Origin: an uncultured Collinsella sp.
Lineage (GTDB): Bacteria; Actinomycetota; Coriobacteriia; Coriobacteriales; Coriobacteriaceae
Direction of reading: 5' to 3'
Assembly (NCBI GenBank): GCA_900756765.1
Contig: CAAELE010000024.1
Location: 1-34,657, forward strand
DNA: 34,657 nt
The notes beneath the pieces were generated by a model, which was not told where the DNA came from, searched no databases, and was given only the letters and a program-made list of their open reading frames with translations. Made by a program: the position numbers and the translations under genes. This document shows, piece after piece, positions 23,723-31,945 of the stretch (positions within the stretch are counted from its first letter, which is position 1; the number at the start of each line of letters is the position of its first letter).

Positions 23723-24781
23723 CTAATCGTAGACGCCCATTTTAAGCAGTGTGAAGGTCGGGGCGCCGTCACCCTGTGCGACGCGGACCGTGCAAGTTTC
23801 GGTACGGCCCCTGGATGCATCCGCTTGAATTGCGGCGATGAACTGGTCCTTTGGCAGGCCGTAGGTGCTCTCGGGGATGTCGGAAGGAAGTAGCGCACCG
23901 CCAGCACTGTAAACCTCATAGGTGAGCTCGTAGATGTTGTCGCCAAGGTCAGTCGCGCCCGTAACGATGGCACACGATGGGTTGTAATTTCCCTGGCCGT
24001 ATTCCTGCTTCAGATACAAGTACCCGTCATGCGCTTCGGCCGAATCGGCAAGCATCTGCCCACCCGACCCTTTATCAAAGGTCATGTCAGCATCCGAGAG
24101 CGTCAGACCCGTCAGGCGATTGAGTTCCCTATTGATCACATCGGTCGCCATGCGCTGATAGTGACCGTTGTCATAGTCGCCTTTCTCGATTCGATACGGC
24201 GCGTTGTCAATAAAATGGCACCAGATAAACTTGACCAGCTTGTATTTCTCGTCATCAGAAAGTCCGTCAGTCGAATCGAAGCCGCCCGTCTGATACCAGT
24301 CCCGATCGAAGTGCTCCTCCGTAAAGTTCGATAGGAACAGGTTCGCGGCGGTATAGGTTGCCTGGTCGTTGAGGTCAACTTTTACGCTGCTGCCCGTCTG
24401 CTCGGGCTCTTCCGCCTCATCCTCGTCGGCGGCAGGCTTCTCCTTGGCGCTTCCCTTGTCCTTGTGCTCGGCCGAACCCTCGTCGGACCCAAGTACCGTA
24501 ATCTGCGATGAGTTGCCCTGCCCAAGCGGACCCAGCACGCCGGTCAGCGTCAGCGCAGCGCCACCGGCCACCAGCACGCCCACCACGCACATGCCGACAA
24601 TCACCGCGCGCTTATGCGATTTCTTTTGTACGGCACCCTGCACGGGAGGCATCCCTGCCGCCGGCATCGACGCGGGCTCGGCGGGCGCAGCAGCCGGAGA
24701 GGCAGTGCCCATGCGCGCCCCGCAGTTCGTGCAAAAATCGGTTCCGTCGGGCATCTCGGATCCACACTTGGTGCAAAACAT
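23723..24781 (-). CDS. Zinc-ribbon, single-pass membrane protein of unknown function
   Basis: This 352-aa protein starts with a zinc ribbon (Cys3, Cys6, Cys17, Cys20), then an Ala/Pro-rich linker, one membrane segment (about 58-84), an acidic low-complexity stretch (about 95-130, many Glu/Asp/Lys) and a C-terminal extracytoplasmic domain (about 135-352). That domain is rich in aromatic residues (ATYTAANLFLSNFTEEHFDR, WCHFIDNAPYRIEKGDYDNG). I recognise the layout, common in Coriobacteria and Firmicutes, but not the function. The ATG before FCTKCG is chosen because it starts the ribbon; GAGGGG lies ten bases upstream. A 12-bp palindrome is about 67 bp upstream. Confidence 0.8.
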   Translation of the reverse strand: MFCTKCGSEMPDGTDFCTNCGARMGTASPAAAPAEPASMPAAGMPPVQGAVQKKSHKRAVIVGMCVVGVLVAGGAALTLTGVLGPLGQGNSSQITVLGSDEGSAEHKDKGSAKEKPAADEDEAEEPEQTGSSVKVDLNDQATYTAANLFLSNFTEEHFDRDWYQTGGFDSTDGLSDDEKYKLVKFIWCHFIDNAPYRIEKGDYDNGHYQRMATDVINRELNRLTGLTLSDADMTFDKGSGGQMLADSAEAHDGYLYLKQEYGQGNYNPSCAIVTGATDLGDNIYELTYEVYSAGGALLPSDIPESTYGLPKDQFIAAIQADASRGRTETCTVRVAQGDGAPTFTLLKMGVYD

Positions 24782-24847
24782 ATTCGGGCATCCCCTCACA
24801 ACAAACGGTATCTGCCGCCATCATATTGAGCCTTCGCAGCCCAAATG

Positions 24848-24859
24848 TGTTGCGCAACA
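24848..24859. promoter_or_regulatory. 12-bp palindrome TGTTGCGCAACA
   Basis: A perfect palindrome 67 bp upstream of the zinc-ribbon start codon. The same 12 bp occur next to the Rrf2 promoter at 34205-34216. A regulator site is possible; none is identified. Confidence 0.4.
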
Positions 24860-24899
24860 TTGGCCAAAGCCTTCGGACGCCGGCAAAACGTGCCGGGCC

Positions 24900-25565
24900 C
24901 TACCCCGTCACGCGTACGCTGGGGCAAAGATCTGCCAGCGGGCACTCGTCGCACTTGGGCTTACGGGCATCGCAAATCTCGCGGCCAAAGGTGATCCACT
25001 GATGGTTGACCGACTCCCAATACTCGTGCGGCAAAATCTTGAGCAGATGTTGCTCGGTCTTGAGCGGCTCCTTGGCATGCGTCTTGGGGCTCAGCATCAG
25101 GCGGTGCGCGATGCGGTTGACGTGCGTATCCACCGCGATGCCTTCCACGATGCCAAACCCAACGTTGAGTACGATGTTCGCCGTCTTGCGCCCCACGCCC
25201 GGCAGCTTTACAAGCTCCTTCATGTCGGCCGGCACCTCGCCGCCGTAGTCGGCAACAATCATCTGCGCAGCCTCCACAGCATGCTTGGCCTTACTCTTAT
25301 AAAAGCCGAGTGACTTAATGGTGTCCGCCACGTCGGTCACACTTGCCCCCGCCATGGCCTCGGGCGTGGGCCACTGGGCAAACAGTTGGGGCGTCACCTT
25401 GTTGACCTGTGCGTCGGTCGTCTGAGCCGAGAGCAGTACCGCGATGAGCAGCCTAAAGGGATTCTCGTGGTCCAAGAAACACTCGACCGGTCCATAGCGG
25501 CGGTTGAGGCGCTCGCACACCTCAACGGCGCGTTCGCGTTTGGCGGCATTGGTCTCGCGTGGCAT
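24900..25565 (-). CDS. nth: Endonuclease III (DNA glycosylase/AP lyase)
   Basis: This 221-aa protein has the family's normal length. The helix-hairpin-helix LPGVGRKTAN carries the catalytic Lys127, AVDTHVNR the catalytic Asp146, and Cys198, Cys205, Cys208 and Cys214 form the C-X6-C-X2-C-X5-C site for the 4Fe-4S cluster. It excises oxidised pyrimidines and nicks the resulting abasic site. The ATG before PRETNA has GAGGAG five bases upstream. It follows the ABC exporter gene with a 63-bp gap on the same strand and may be co-transcribed with it. Confidence 0.97.
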   Translation of the reverse strand: MPRETNAAKRERAVEVCERLNRRYGPVECFLDHENPFRLLIAVLLSAQTTDAQVNKVTPQLFAQWPTPEAMAGASVTDVADTIKSLGFYKSKAKHAVEAAQMIVADYGGEVPADMKELVKLPGVGRKTANIVLNVGFGIVEGIAVDTHVNRIAHRLMLSPKTHAKEPLKTEQHLLKILPHEYWESVNHQWITFGREICDARKPKCDECPLADLCPSVRVTG

Positions 25566-25628
25566 AACGACTCCTCGACTCGGCAGAAACATAACTTCAC
25601 GGAAACGATTGTCCCACGTACAGGGGCC

Positions 25629-27431
25629 TTAAGCCTCCAAAAATGCGCCGGTCTGGCGGCTCCACAGGCTTGCGTATTCGCCGCCCGCCTCGACGAGCTG
25701 AGCATGCGTACCGTCCTCGACAATCTCGCCGTCCGCCAGCACCACGATGCGGTCGAGCGCCGCCACGGTGGACAGGCGATGCGCCACCACAATGGAGGTG
25801 CGGCCGCGCATCAGGTTCTCGAGCGCCTCCTGCACCAGCGCCTCAGACTCGCTATCGAGGGCAGACGTCGCCTCGTCGAGCACCAGAATCGGTGCGTCGG
25901 TGAGGATGGCACGGGCGATGGCCACACGCTGGCGCTGGCCGCCCGAAAGCTTGACGCCGCGCTCGCCCACCATGGTGTCGAAGCCACGGGGCAGGCGGTC
26001 GATGAACTCCAGGGCATTGGCCAGGCGCGCGGCCTCGCGGATCTGCTCGTCAGTGGCGCCCGCGCGGCCGTAGGCGATATTCTCGCGAATGGAGCGGTGG
26101 AACAGCAGCGCCTCCTGCGGCACGTAGGCAACCTGGCGGCGCAGGCTCTGCTGCGTGCAGCGCGAGACGTCCTGACCGTCCACGAGCACGCAGCCGTCCT
26201 GCACGTCGTCCAGGCGCAGCAACAGCTTGGTGAGCGTCGTCTTGCCCGAGCCCGATTTGCCCACCAGGCCCACGCGCTGGCCCGCCGCCACATGGAGCGT
26301 CAGGTCGTCGAACACGCTCTCGCCCGCCGCGGCATCACGGTATGCAAAGCTCAGGTGCTCAAAATCAATCGCGCCCTCGCGCACCTTGAGCTCGGGGGCG
26401 TTCTCGTCGTCTGCCACCAGACGCGGCTCGTCCAGCACGCGCGTCATCTCGGCCGCATCGCCCAGCGCGCGGTTGATGCGCTGCATCATGGAGCTCACGT
26501 AGTTCAGGCGCATGGTGAGGTTATACGTGTAGGTAAAGATCATGACGAGCGCACCGGCAGAGATGCCAAACCACGCGTTGCCGCCCGCCACGAACACACT
26601 CACCACGGCCATGGTGATGACGATGAGGCCCGAGGTCGTAAAGTTGCGCTGCATCATGGCGTGCATCGAAACCGTCTCAGCGTCGCGCGCGGCACGATCG
26701 GCGGTGTCGAACAGATCGCGTTCAAAGTCCTCTCGCCCGCAGGTCTTGACGGCCAAGATGTTCGTGACCGCGTCGGACAGCACACCCGAGAGCTTATTCT
26801 GCGCGGCGGACGTCGCGGCCGAAAGTGGCATGATGCGCTTGTACATAAGCCAGACAAACGCAATGTAGACGACCATGATGCCCACCAGGATCACGGTAAA
26901 TGTGGGCACCACCGGAGCGAGTGCGGCCACGGTGCAGATGACCGAGGTGATGGTGGGGACGAGCGAATACACCGTCACGTCGACCAAGCCCGTATAGCCG
27001 CTCATAAAACGGCTCGTCTGGCTGACGAGCGACCCGCCAAAGCGGCTGGTGTGAAATGTCATGGATTGATTGGAAAGCGTGTCAAAGCACAGGCGCGCCA
27101 GGTGGTAGTTGCCCGCAATCTCGAGCTTGTAGACGGTGTAGTCCTGCAGCTTGGAGAGGATTTGACCCACCAGGTTAACGAGCACGAGCGCCAGAATGTA
27201 AGGGCCAAAGACCTCGAATACTTGATCGCCTGCCACGGGGCCGGCCTGAACGCGGTCGACGATGAGGGCCATCACGTAGGTGTTGGCAAACGTGAGCAAA
27301 AAGATGTAGCCCGCCGACGAGAACACCGAGAGAAAGACGATCAGCGGCTGCGTGCGCGTGACATCCCAAAAACGCTGCAGCGTGCGGCGCACGGTTGAGC
27401 GTTTGAGCGGGCTGGTGCTTCTCTGAGACAT
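25629..27431 (-). CDS. ABC exporter, fused permease-ATPase
   Basis: This 600-aa half-transporter has an N-terminal six-helix ABC membrane domain (about 30-330) and a C-terminal ATPase with Walker A GKSGSGKTT (about 391), signature LSGGQRQR (about 495), Walker B ILVLDEATSALD (about 515) and the switch His in AHRLST (about 551). It should work as a homodimer exporting a drug, lipid or peptide; the substrate is not evident and no second half-transporter is adjacent. AAAGGA precedes the ATG before SQRSTS. Confidence 0.95.
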   Translation of the reverse strand: MSQRSTSPLKRSTVRRTLQRFWDVTRTQPLIVFLSVFSSAGYIFLLTFANTYVMALIVDRVQAGPVAGDQVFEVFGPYILALVLVNLVGQILSKLQDYTVYKLEIAGNYHLARLCFDTLSNQSMTFHTSRFGGSLVSQTSRFMSGYTGLVDVTVYSLVPTITSVICTVAALAPVVPTFTVILVGIMVVYIAFVWLMYKRIMPLSAATSAAQNKLSGVLSDAVTNILAVKTCGREDFERDLFDTADRAARDAETVSMHAMMQRNFTTSGLIVITMAVVSVFVAGGNAWFGISAGALVMIFTYTYNLTMRLNYVSSMMQRINRALGDAAEMTRVLDEPRLVADDENAPELKVREGAIDFEHLSFAYRDAAAGESVFDDLTLHVAAGQRVGLVGKSGSGKTTLTKLLLRLDDVQDGCVLVDGQDVSRCTQQSLRRQVAYVPQEALLFHRSIRENIAYGRAGATDEQIREAARLANALEFIDRLPRGFDTMVGERGVKLSGGQRQRVAIARAILTDAPILVLDEATSALDSESEALVQEALENLMRGRTSIVVAHRLSTVAALDRIVVLADGEIVEDGTHAQLVEAGGEYASLWSRQTGAFLEA

Positions 27432-27507
27432 GGGCTTCCTTTCGCGTCTGATAGGGCGAAAGGCCATTGTTGCACATTAAAGTGCGCTTTAGGCAAGTGC
27501 GTTGTGA

Positions 27508-27542
27508 AACACGGCGGGGCGCCTGCGCAGACGCCCCGCCGT
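27508..27542 (-). terminator. Rho-independent terminator of rmuC
   Basis: ACGGCGGGGCG (27511-27521) and CGCCCCGCCGT (27532-27542) form a perfect 11-bp stem with a 10-nt loop; GTTTC follows on the minus strand, a short U-tract. Confidence 0.7.
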
Positions 27543-27551
27543 CAAGTGCCG

Positions 27552-28907
27552 CTAGTCCTCGTCTTCTTGGTCTGCAAGCAGGCCCGCGGACGTGAGCCCC
27601 AAGATCTCGTCGGCCTCCACGGCATCTTCCAGCGCGTCGATATCCTTGAGCTTTCGCTCCATAACGTTGGTGCGCGTGGTGATGATGCCCTCGACCGTTT
27701 TGCCCGCGGTCTCGATCTGCTGTTGGGCGCGACGCAGTGCTGCCTGGTAACGTGGCAGCTCGGCCTTGACGGCGGAAAGTACGCGCAGCACGTCATCGGT
27801 GCGTTTTTGCAACTTAAACGTCTGGTAGCTCATCTGCAGGCTGTTGAGGATGGCGGCCATGGTGCTGGGGCCGGCAACGTTGACGTGATAGTCGCGGCCC
27901 AGGGTCTCGATAAGCCCGGGACGGCTGACGACCTCGGCATACAGGCCCTCAAACGGCACGAACAGAATGCCAAAGTTGGTCGTCGCGGGCACGCTCAGGT
28001 ACTTTTCGCAGATGTCCTTGGCCTCGCGTTTCACCATCATATCGAGCGTCTTGCGCGCAGCGGCGACGGCCTCCGCGTCGCCCGACTCCTGGGCGTCGAG
28101 CAGATGCTCGTACGCATCACCCGGGAATTTGGAGTCAATCGGCAGCAGCACGGGGTCGCCCTCGTCTACCGGCAGCTTGACGGCAAACTCAACACGCTCC
28201 GAGGCGCCGGGCTTGGTGGCAACGTTTTCCAGATACTGATCGGGTGTGAGGATATCCGCCAGAATCGCGCCCAGCTGCACCTCGCCCAAAATGCCACGCG
28301 CCTTGACGTTGCCCAGCACGCGCTTAAGGTCGCCCACGCCGGTGGCAATGGACTGCATATCGCCCAGGCCCTTGTACACGGCCTCGAGCTGGTCGCTCAC
28401 CTGCTTAAACGATGCGGACAGGCGGTCGTTGAGCGTACGGGAGAGCTTCTCGTCCACCGTCGCGCGCATCTGATCGAGCTGCACGTTGTTGTCCTTGCGA
28501 ATGGCGCCCAGCTGGGCATCGACCGTCTCGCGCACCTTGTCCAGGCGATGCTCGATGCCTTCGCGGTTGGCGCCAAGCTGTTGGGCCGTCTCGCGGCGCA
28601 GGTCGTCCATGCGGTCGCCGGCCTGCGAGAACTCACGCGCGATGGTCAGGTAGCGTTGCTGCTCCACGGCCGCATCGGTCGCCTGCTGCTGCGCGATGGC
28701 GTTTGCCGTGCGGCGGGTTTCTGCCAACGCCACATTAAGGGCGTCGAGTGCATTGTTGGCCTGCTCAAGTGCCGCCAGCGTCTCCGCGCCCTTGTCGCCA
28801 CGTTCCCGCAGCTCGGCACGAAGACCCTTAAGTTGCAGGGCGCAAGCCACAGCAACCCCCACCGCCACTAAGGCGATTACAACAAGCACAACATCAATAG
28901 CAGACAT
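27552..28907 (-). CDS. rmuC: DNA recombination protein RmuC
   Basis: This 451-aa protein has an N-terminal membrane anchor (about 5-25, VVLVVIALVAVGVAVACAL), a long coiled-coil region (about 30-190, many heptad-like Leu/Ala/Gln) and the RmuC nuclease-like core. The core includes GILGEVQLGAIL, the PIDSKFPGDAYEHLL motif and FGILFVPFEGLYAEVV. RmuC limits inversions and rearrangements and is thought to be a membrane-linked nuclease-like factor. The ATG before SAIDVV has only a weak ribosome-binding site. It lies 51 bp after the HTH gene on the same strand, so read-through from that pair is possible. Confidence 0.93.
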   Translation of the reverse strand: MSAIDVVLVVIALVAVGVAVACALQLKGLRAELRERGDKGAETLAALEQANNALDALNVALAETRRTANAIAQQQATDAAVEQQRYLTIAREFSQAGDRMDDLRRETAQQLGANREGIEHRLDKVRETVDAQLGAIRKDNNVQLDQMRATVDEKLSRTLNDRLSASFKQVSDQLEAVYKGLGDMQSIATGVGDLKRVLGNVKARGILGEVQLGAILADILTPDQYLENVATKPGASERVEFAVKLPVDEGDPVLLPIDSKFPGDAYEHLLDAQESGDAEAVAAARKTLDMMVKREAKDICEKYLSVPATTNFGILFVPFEGLYAEVVSRPGLIETLGRDYHVNVAGPSTMAAILNSLQMSYQTFKLQKRTDDVLRVLSAVKAELPRYQAALRRAQQQIETAGKTVEGIITTRTNVMERKLKDIDALEDAVEADEILGLTSAGLLADQEDED

Positions 28908-28958
28908 ACATTCCGCCCAACAAACCCAATCGATTATCAATCAAAACCGCGATCAATC

Positions 28959-29522
28959 TTACCCCGCCACACGCACCGGGCGCCCAGCCTCTTCTTGGGC
29001 GCTTCTCTCCTCCGCATATTCCATAATGCGGCGCGCTGTCTTCCTGCTCACTTTTGAGTCATCGCCGGCCAAGTATGCGTATACGTTTCCCTTATTCAGA
29101 TTCAAATCGCGGCAGAGACCGTAGCGCGTTACGCCCGATTCCCCTAGCGCCCCCAATGTTCTTTTTCGCATCAGGGCGTTGATCCTTCTGTCCGCCACTG
29201 GCTTTTCCTTCACCGCTCTATACGCACGCCAAACGTTGGCATAACGGTTAGGGAGCTCACTTTTGGCGCATAGAGACGCCATGCCACCCGCTTGATCGTA
29301 CAAGGACAAAACGCCTCGGTAATCCTCTTCCATCCACGAGCCCTCGGATAAACCCAGAACGTATTCGGCTTTTCCTTGCGCCAAAGCGAGCAAAAACAGA
29401 GGCTCCGCCACGCGCGGCGCAACCGTCGTCGCCTGCTCAACCAGTTTTCTAAAACTCAGCGACTGCTGTCCGGATAGCTCCCGGCAATAGCCTTTCAAAA
29501 ATCCCTCAAAAGTCAGATTCAA
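28959..29522 (-). CDS. HTH-containing partner of the nucleotidyltransferase, function unknown
   Basis: I do not recognise a named family for this 187-aa protein. A TTG start is chosen: AAGGAGG lies seven bases upstream, and the start overlaps the stop of the preceding gene as TTGA, showing translational coupling. Residues 130-168 (GVTRYGLCRDLNLNKGNVYAY, then KVSRKTARRIMEYA) look like a helix-turn-helix DNA-binding unit; the N-terminal 120 residues are helical and contain PLFLLALAQGKAEYVLGLSE. By position it could be the regulator or antitoxin of a two-gene system, though the toxin-first order is less common. The region is visibly AT-richer than the neighbouring genes, which suggests acquisition by transfer. 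Confidence 0.7.
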   Translation of the reverse strand: MNLTFEGFLKGYCRELSGQQSLSFRKLVEQATTVAPRVAEPLFLLALAQGKAEYVLGLSEGSWMEEDYRGVLSLYDQAGGMASLCAKSELPNRYANVWRAYRAVKEKPVADRRINALMRKRTLGALGESGVTRYGLCRDLNLNKGNVYAYLAGDDSKVSRKTARRIMEYAEERSAQEEAGRPVRVAG

Positions 29523-30049
29523 CCGAGCACCTCCTTTTTGTATTGCCTGTATGCGCAGACCATCTCTTGATAACTCCGCTCCGAAGGCGACGACGCCAGC
29601 GCCTCTCCATCGTCGAATATAAGCCGCTCGAGCAGATCCCAATCAAGTCGGTCGATAAATGTTCGACTATGGAGGTCGATGATGTCGTTCGGACGATAGG
29701 CATAGAGCTTCATCACCGCCAGATCCTCCAAAGATGGCGTAAAGTACCTGATAAAATGCGCCCCAATCTCCAATGGGATCAGGCGATCTTCGTAATTGAA
29801 TGGCATCTGGTTGCAATATGCCACTGCCATACCATTCACCTCGGGGTATCGAGCTATGATCTCGCGGAGGCACCTGTCTGCCTCAAACACATCAATGTCA
29901 TGTGTAACCGCCCGATTCGTCACGTCGTTTAGCATGAAGGCGCTTCCTCCCACCAATACAACGCTCGGCCTATCGTCTCTTGGACCTATTTCCAGCTCCG
30001 CCTCTTCGTCAATATCCAAAAGAGTCTGCTCTAAATCCTGCTTATACAT
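29519..30049 (-). CDS. Pol-beta-type nucleotidyltransferase (DUF6036/AbiEii-like)
   Basis: This 176-aa protein has the nucleotidyltransferase fingerprint: GGS at 34-36 (VVLVGGSAFML) and the metal-binding DID at 51-53 (VTHDIDVF), 15 residues apart. A later segment, IRYFTPSLEDLAVMKLYAYR, fits the lysine-containing helix seen in DUF6036 and AbiEii-type proteins, some of which are toxins that modify tRNA or other targets. Function as a toxin is inferred only. AGGA lies seven bases before the ATG. Its stop overlaps the TTG start of the next gene. The upstream sequence 30050-30172 is AT-rich at first and shows no gene. Confidence 0.75.
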   Translation of the reverse strand: MYKQDLEQTLLDIDEEAELEIGPRDDRPSVVLVGGSAFMLNDVTNRAVTHDIDVFEADRCLREIIARYPEVNGMAVAYCNQMPFNYEDRLIPLEIGAHFIRYFTPSLEDLAVMKLYAYRPNDIIDLHSRTFIDRLDWDLLERLIFDDGEALASSPSERSYQEMVCAYRQYKKEVLG

Positions 30050-30172
30050 AGCAAATCCTAATATTATTCATCTTCAATAATACTATTCAGTTGCACGACA
30101 GGACCCACAGGACGCAAGGATTCCACTCGTGGCGATAATCCCTACACCCTAGAAGTCCTAATGCGACAAACG

Positions 30173-30595
30173 CTAGCTCTCCCAGCCGGTGCGGATGGTT
30201 GTTATGACATCGCCTAGGCGCTGGCCGAGGGCTGACAGATGTTGGAGCACTTCGCTGGGCGAAGCACCGTTGAGGATGCAGGTGAGCGCATACGAGACCA
30301 AGAAAATCGCCGCAAGTCCTAACGGAATGAGCACAATCATCGCTAACGTGCGCAGGCGCTGGCCCACGCGACGATGACGCGTGCGGCGCTTGTCGAACGC
30401 AAGCTCCTGCGCATATGAATCTTGTTGTACGGAATAGTTCTCTGGCGCCGATCCGCCCGCAGACGATACCGCATGTGCGGTGTTTTGTGCAGGAGGCTGG
30501 ACGGCCGCCCCTTGCATTTGCATCTCCATAAGCCGTTGCTGTTGGCGCAACATGCGCTCGGCTTGTTGCTGCGGGGTCTCAAGAAACAGATCCAT
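30173..30595 (-). CDS. Small single-pass membrane protein, hypothetical
   Basis: This 140-aa protein is unrecognised. The N-terminal 30 residues are rich in Gln/Met/Arg and probably helical (QQAERMLRQQQRLMEMQMQG), a disordered Ala/Ser/Gln stretch follows, then a basic segment (KRRTRHRRVGQRLR) and one membrane span at about 84-108 (MIVLIPLGLAAIFLVSYALT). A cytoplasmic N-terminus is expected from the positive charges before the span. The ATG is chosen for GGAGG five bases upstream; the open frame continues further but without a ribosome-binding site. Bases 30596-30847 upstream show no gene or clear promoter. Confidence 0.65.
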   Translation of the reverse strand: MDLFLETPQQQAERMLRQQQRLMEMQMQGAAVQPPAQNTAHAVSSAGGSAPENYSVQQDSYAQELAFDKRRTRHRRVGQRLRTLAMIVLIPLGLAAIFLVSYALTCILNGASPSEVLQHLSALGQRLGDVITTIRTGWES

Positions 30596-30847
30596 GCTGG
30601 CCTCCAAAATCGGAGCATTCGACGCTTGCGCCCAGCATCCCGCACCGCCAAGGCCACGGCAACGCAATCCGTAGCAATAGCTGCAAAGTTTCTTGCTGAC
30701 AAAAGCTGTCGAAAACCTCAACAACTCCCCTACCAGCACTTTCTTTGAGCTTTTTCGCCAGCAATCTTTTGGCCCTCCGCCCTTACGCCAACTGACCAAA
30801 ATCTAACCAAAAGCTTGACGAAAAGTATGGAGACAGGGACCCCACGC

Positions 30848-31012
30848 AAAAAACGTGCCGCCCCAAAAGAGGCGGCACGCAAACTTCTTATCTGCTTTTC
30901 TGTAGCGAGCGCACGACGACTCAACGCCGGAGCGCAGGGCGGGGAAACCTTTGCCTCGCGCGACCCTGCGAAGCCGTGAGCGAGAGGGAAAGGTTTCCCC
31001 GCCCTGCGCTCC
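30848..31012 (-). terminator. Long hairpin plus terminator element, copy 1
   Basis: Reading the minus strand after the stop at 31031: a perfect 24-bp stem (GGAGCGCAGGGCGGGGAAAC... 30929-30952 with 30989-31012), a spacer, then a terminator hairpin CGTGCCGCC/GGCGGCACG (30854-30862, 30871-30879) followed by six Ts. The same arrangement recurs at 31757-31925 with matched changes in both long arms. Confidence 0.8.
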
Positions 31013-31030
31013 GTGGTCGGTAAGGACAGA

Positions 31031-31663
31031 TTACATGCCCGCGAGACCGCGGGCGGCGGTGGCGCACATAAATGCCAAGACTAGAATCACGAGCGAGCCC
31101 GCGATGTCGACCAGCACGCCCATTGCGCGGCGCTCAAACAGCCAGCTCTCAAAGTGCGGAGCGACATTGCGCCAAACGCGCCACAGCAAAACACCCATAC
31201 CGATCACGCCCGGAATATTGAGCAGCAAAATCTCGGAGCACAGAAGGCCAATCAGGTTGCCGGCGGCAAAACCAGCGTCGCCCTCGCAGTATTTGCGATA
31301 GACCATGTACAACATGTACGCCACAAACGGCTGCAGGCACGCAGAGATAAACGTGACCACCATCGAGGGGTCCTGCGAAAAGACATCGGTGAGCTTATCC
31401 ACGCTCGTGGCGTCCTTCGAGGCCAGGAACAAACCGATGACCACCACGGGCACCACACCCAAGATGACCTCGACCATAGTAAACAGCTTGGCAGTCAAGT
31501 CCTCACTCGCCGAATTCAAATGAGGCGCCCACTCAGGATGAGCATGTTCACCGACCTTTTTCTCCTTATTGGCGCGCTCGTCTTTATCATGCTCAACAAC
31601 CCGACGCTCAGGATCAAGACGAGTCCCCGCCGCAGCAACCCGAGCCCGAGACTTCTTACCCAT
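31031..31663 (-). CDS. Four-helix membrane protein, hypothetical
   Basis: This 210-aa protein is unrecognised. A charged N-terminal region (about 1-60, Lys/Arg/Glu/Asp-rich) is followed by four hydrophobic segments: MVEVILGVVPVVVIGLFLA, VVTFISACLQPFVAYMLYMV, a pair within NLIGLLCSEILLLNIPGVIG, and MGVLVDIAGSLVILVLAFMC near the C-terminus. The start is uncertain: the ATG before GKKSR has no good ribosome-binding site, and a GTG five codons upstream is also possible. It is flanked by two copies of the long hairpin/terminator element, so it is a single-gene transcript. Confidence 0.65.
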   Translation of the reverse strand: MGKKSRARVAAAGTRLDPERRVVEHDKDERANKEKKVGEHAHPEWAPHLNSASEDLTAKLFTMVEVILGVVPVVVIGLFLASKDATSVDKLTDVFSQDPSMVVTFISACLQPFVAYMLYMVYRKYCEGDAGFAAGNLIGLLCSEILLLNIPGVIGMGVLLWRVWRNVAPHFESWLFERRAMGVLVDIAGSLVILVLAFMCATAARGLAGM

Positions 31664-31756
31664 ACAAAAACACCCCACAACAGGAAATAAACTAAAACGC
31701 CACTACCCAGTGTACCCCACCCATGAACGGTGCCGTCCCAACCAGCCCCCCCATAC

Positions 31757-31925
31757 AAAAACGTGCCGCCCCAATAGGGGCGGCACACAAACTTTTTTAT
31801 CAGCTTTTCTGTAGCGAGCACGCAACGACCCGAAGCCGGAACGCAGGGCGGGGAAATACCTTTGCCTCGCGCGACCCTGCGGAGCCGTGAGCGAGAGGGA
31901 AAGGTATTTCCCCGCCCTGCGCTCC
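31757..31925 (-). terminator. Long hairpin plus terminator element, copy 2
   Basis: After the rubrerythrin stop at 31946: a 26-bp stem with one mismatch (31838-31863 with 31900-31925), then a terminator hairpin GTGCCGCCCC/GGGGCGGCAC (31763-31772, 31777-31786) followed by GTTTTT on the minus strand. Compared with copy 1, both long arms carry an extra TA (AAATACC, GGTATTT). Confidence 0.8.
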
Positions 31926-31945
31926 GCAGCAGCCAGCGCCACGCG

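Noticed and set aside
29519..30049. Assignment as AbiEii
   Set aside because: The nucleotidyltransferase signature fits, but the length is short, gene order is reversed and the partner does not look like AbiEi; only a distant relation is claimed.
30596..30799. N-terminal extension of the small membrane protein
   Set aside because: The frame is open, but it has no ribosome-binding site at its start and no membrane or domain signal, whereas the inner ATG has GGAGG.
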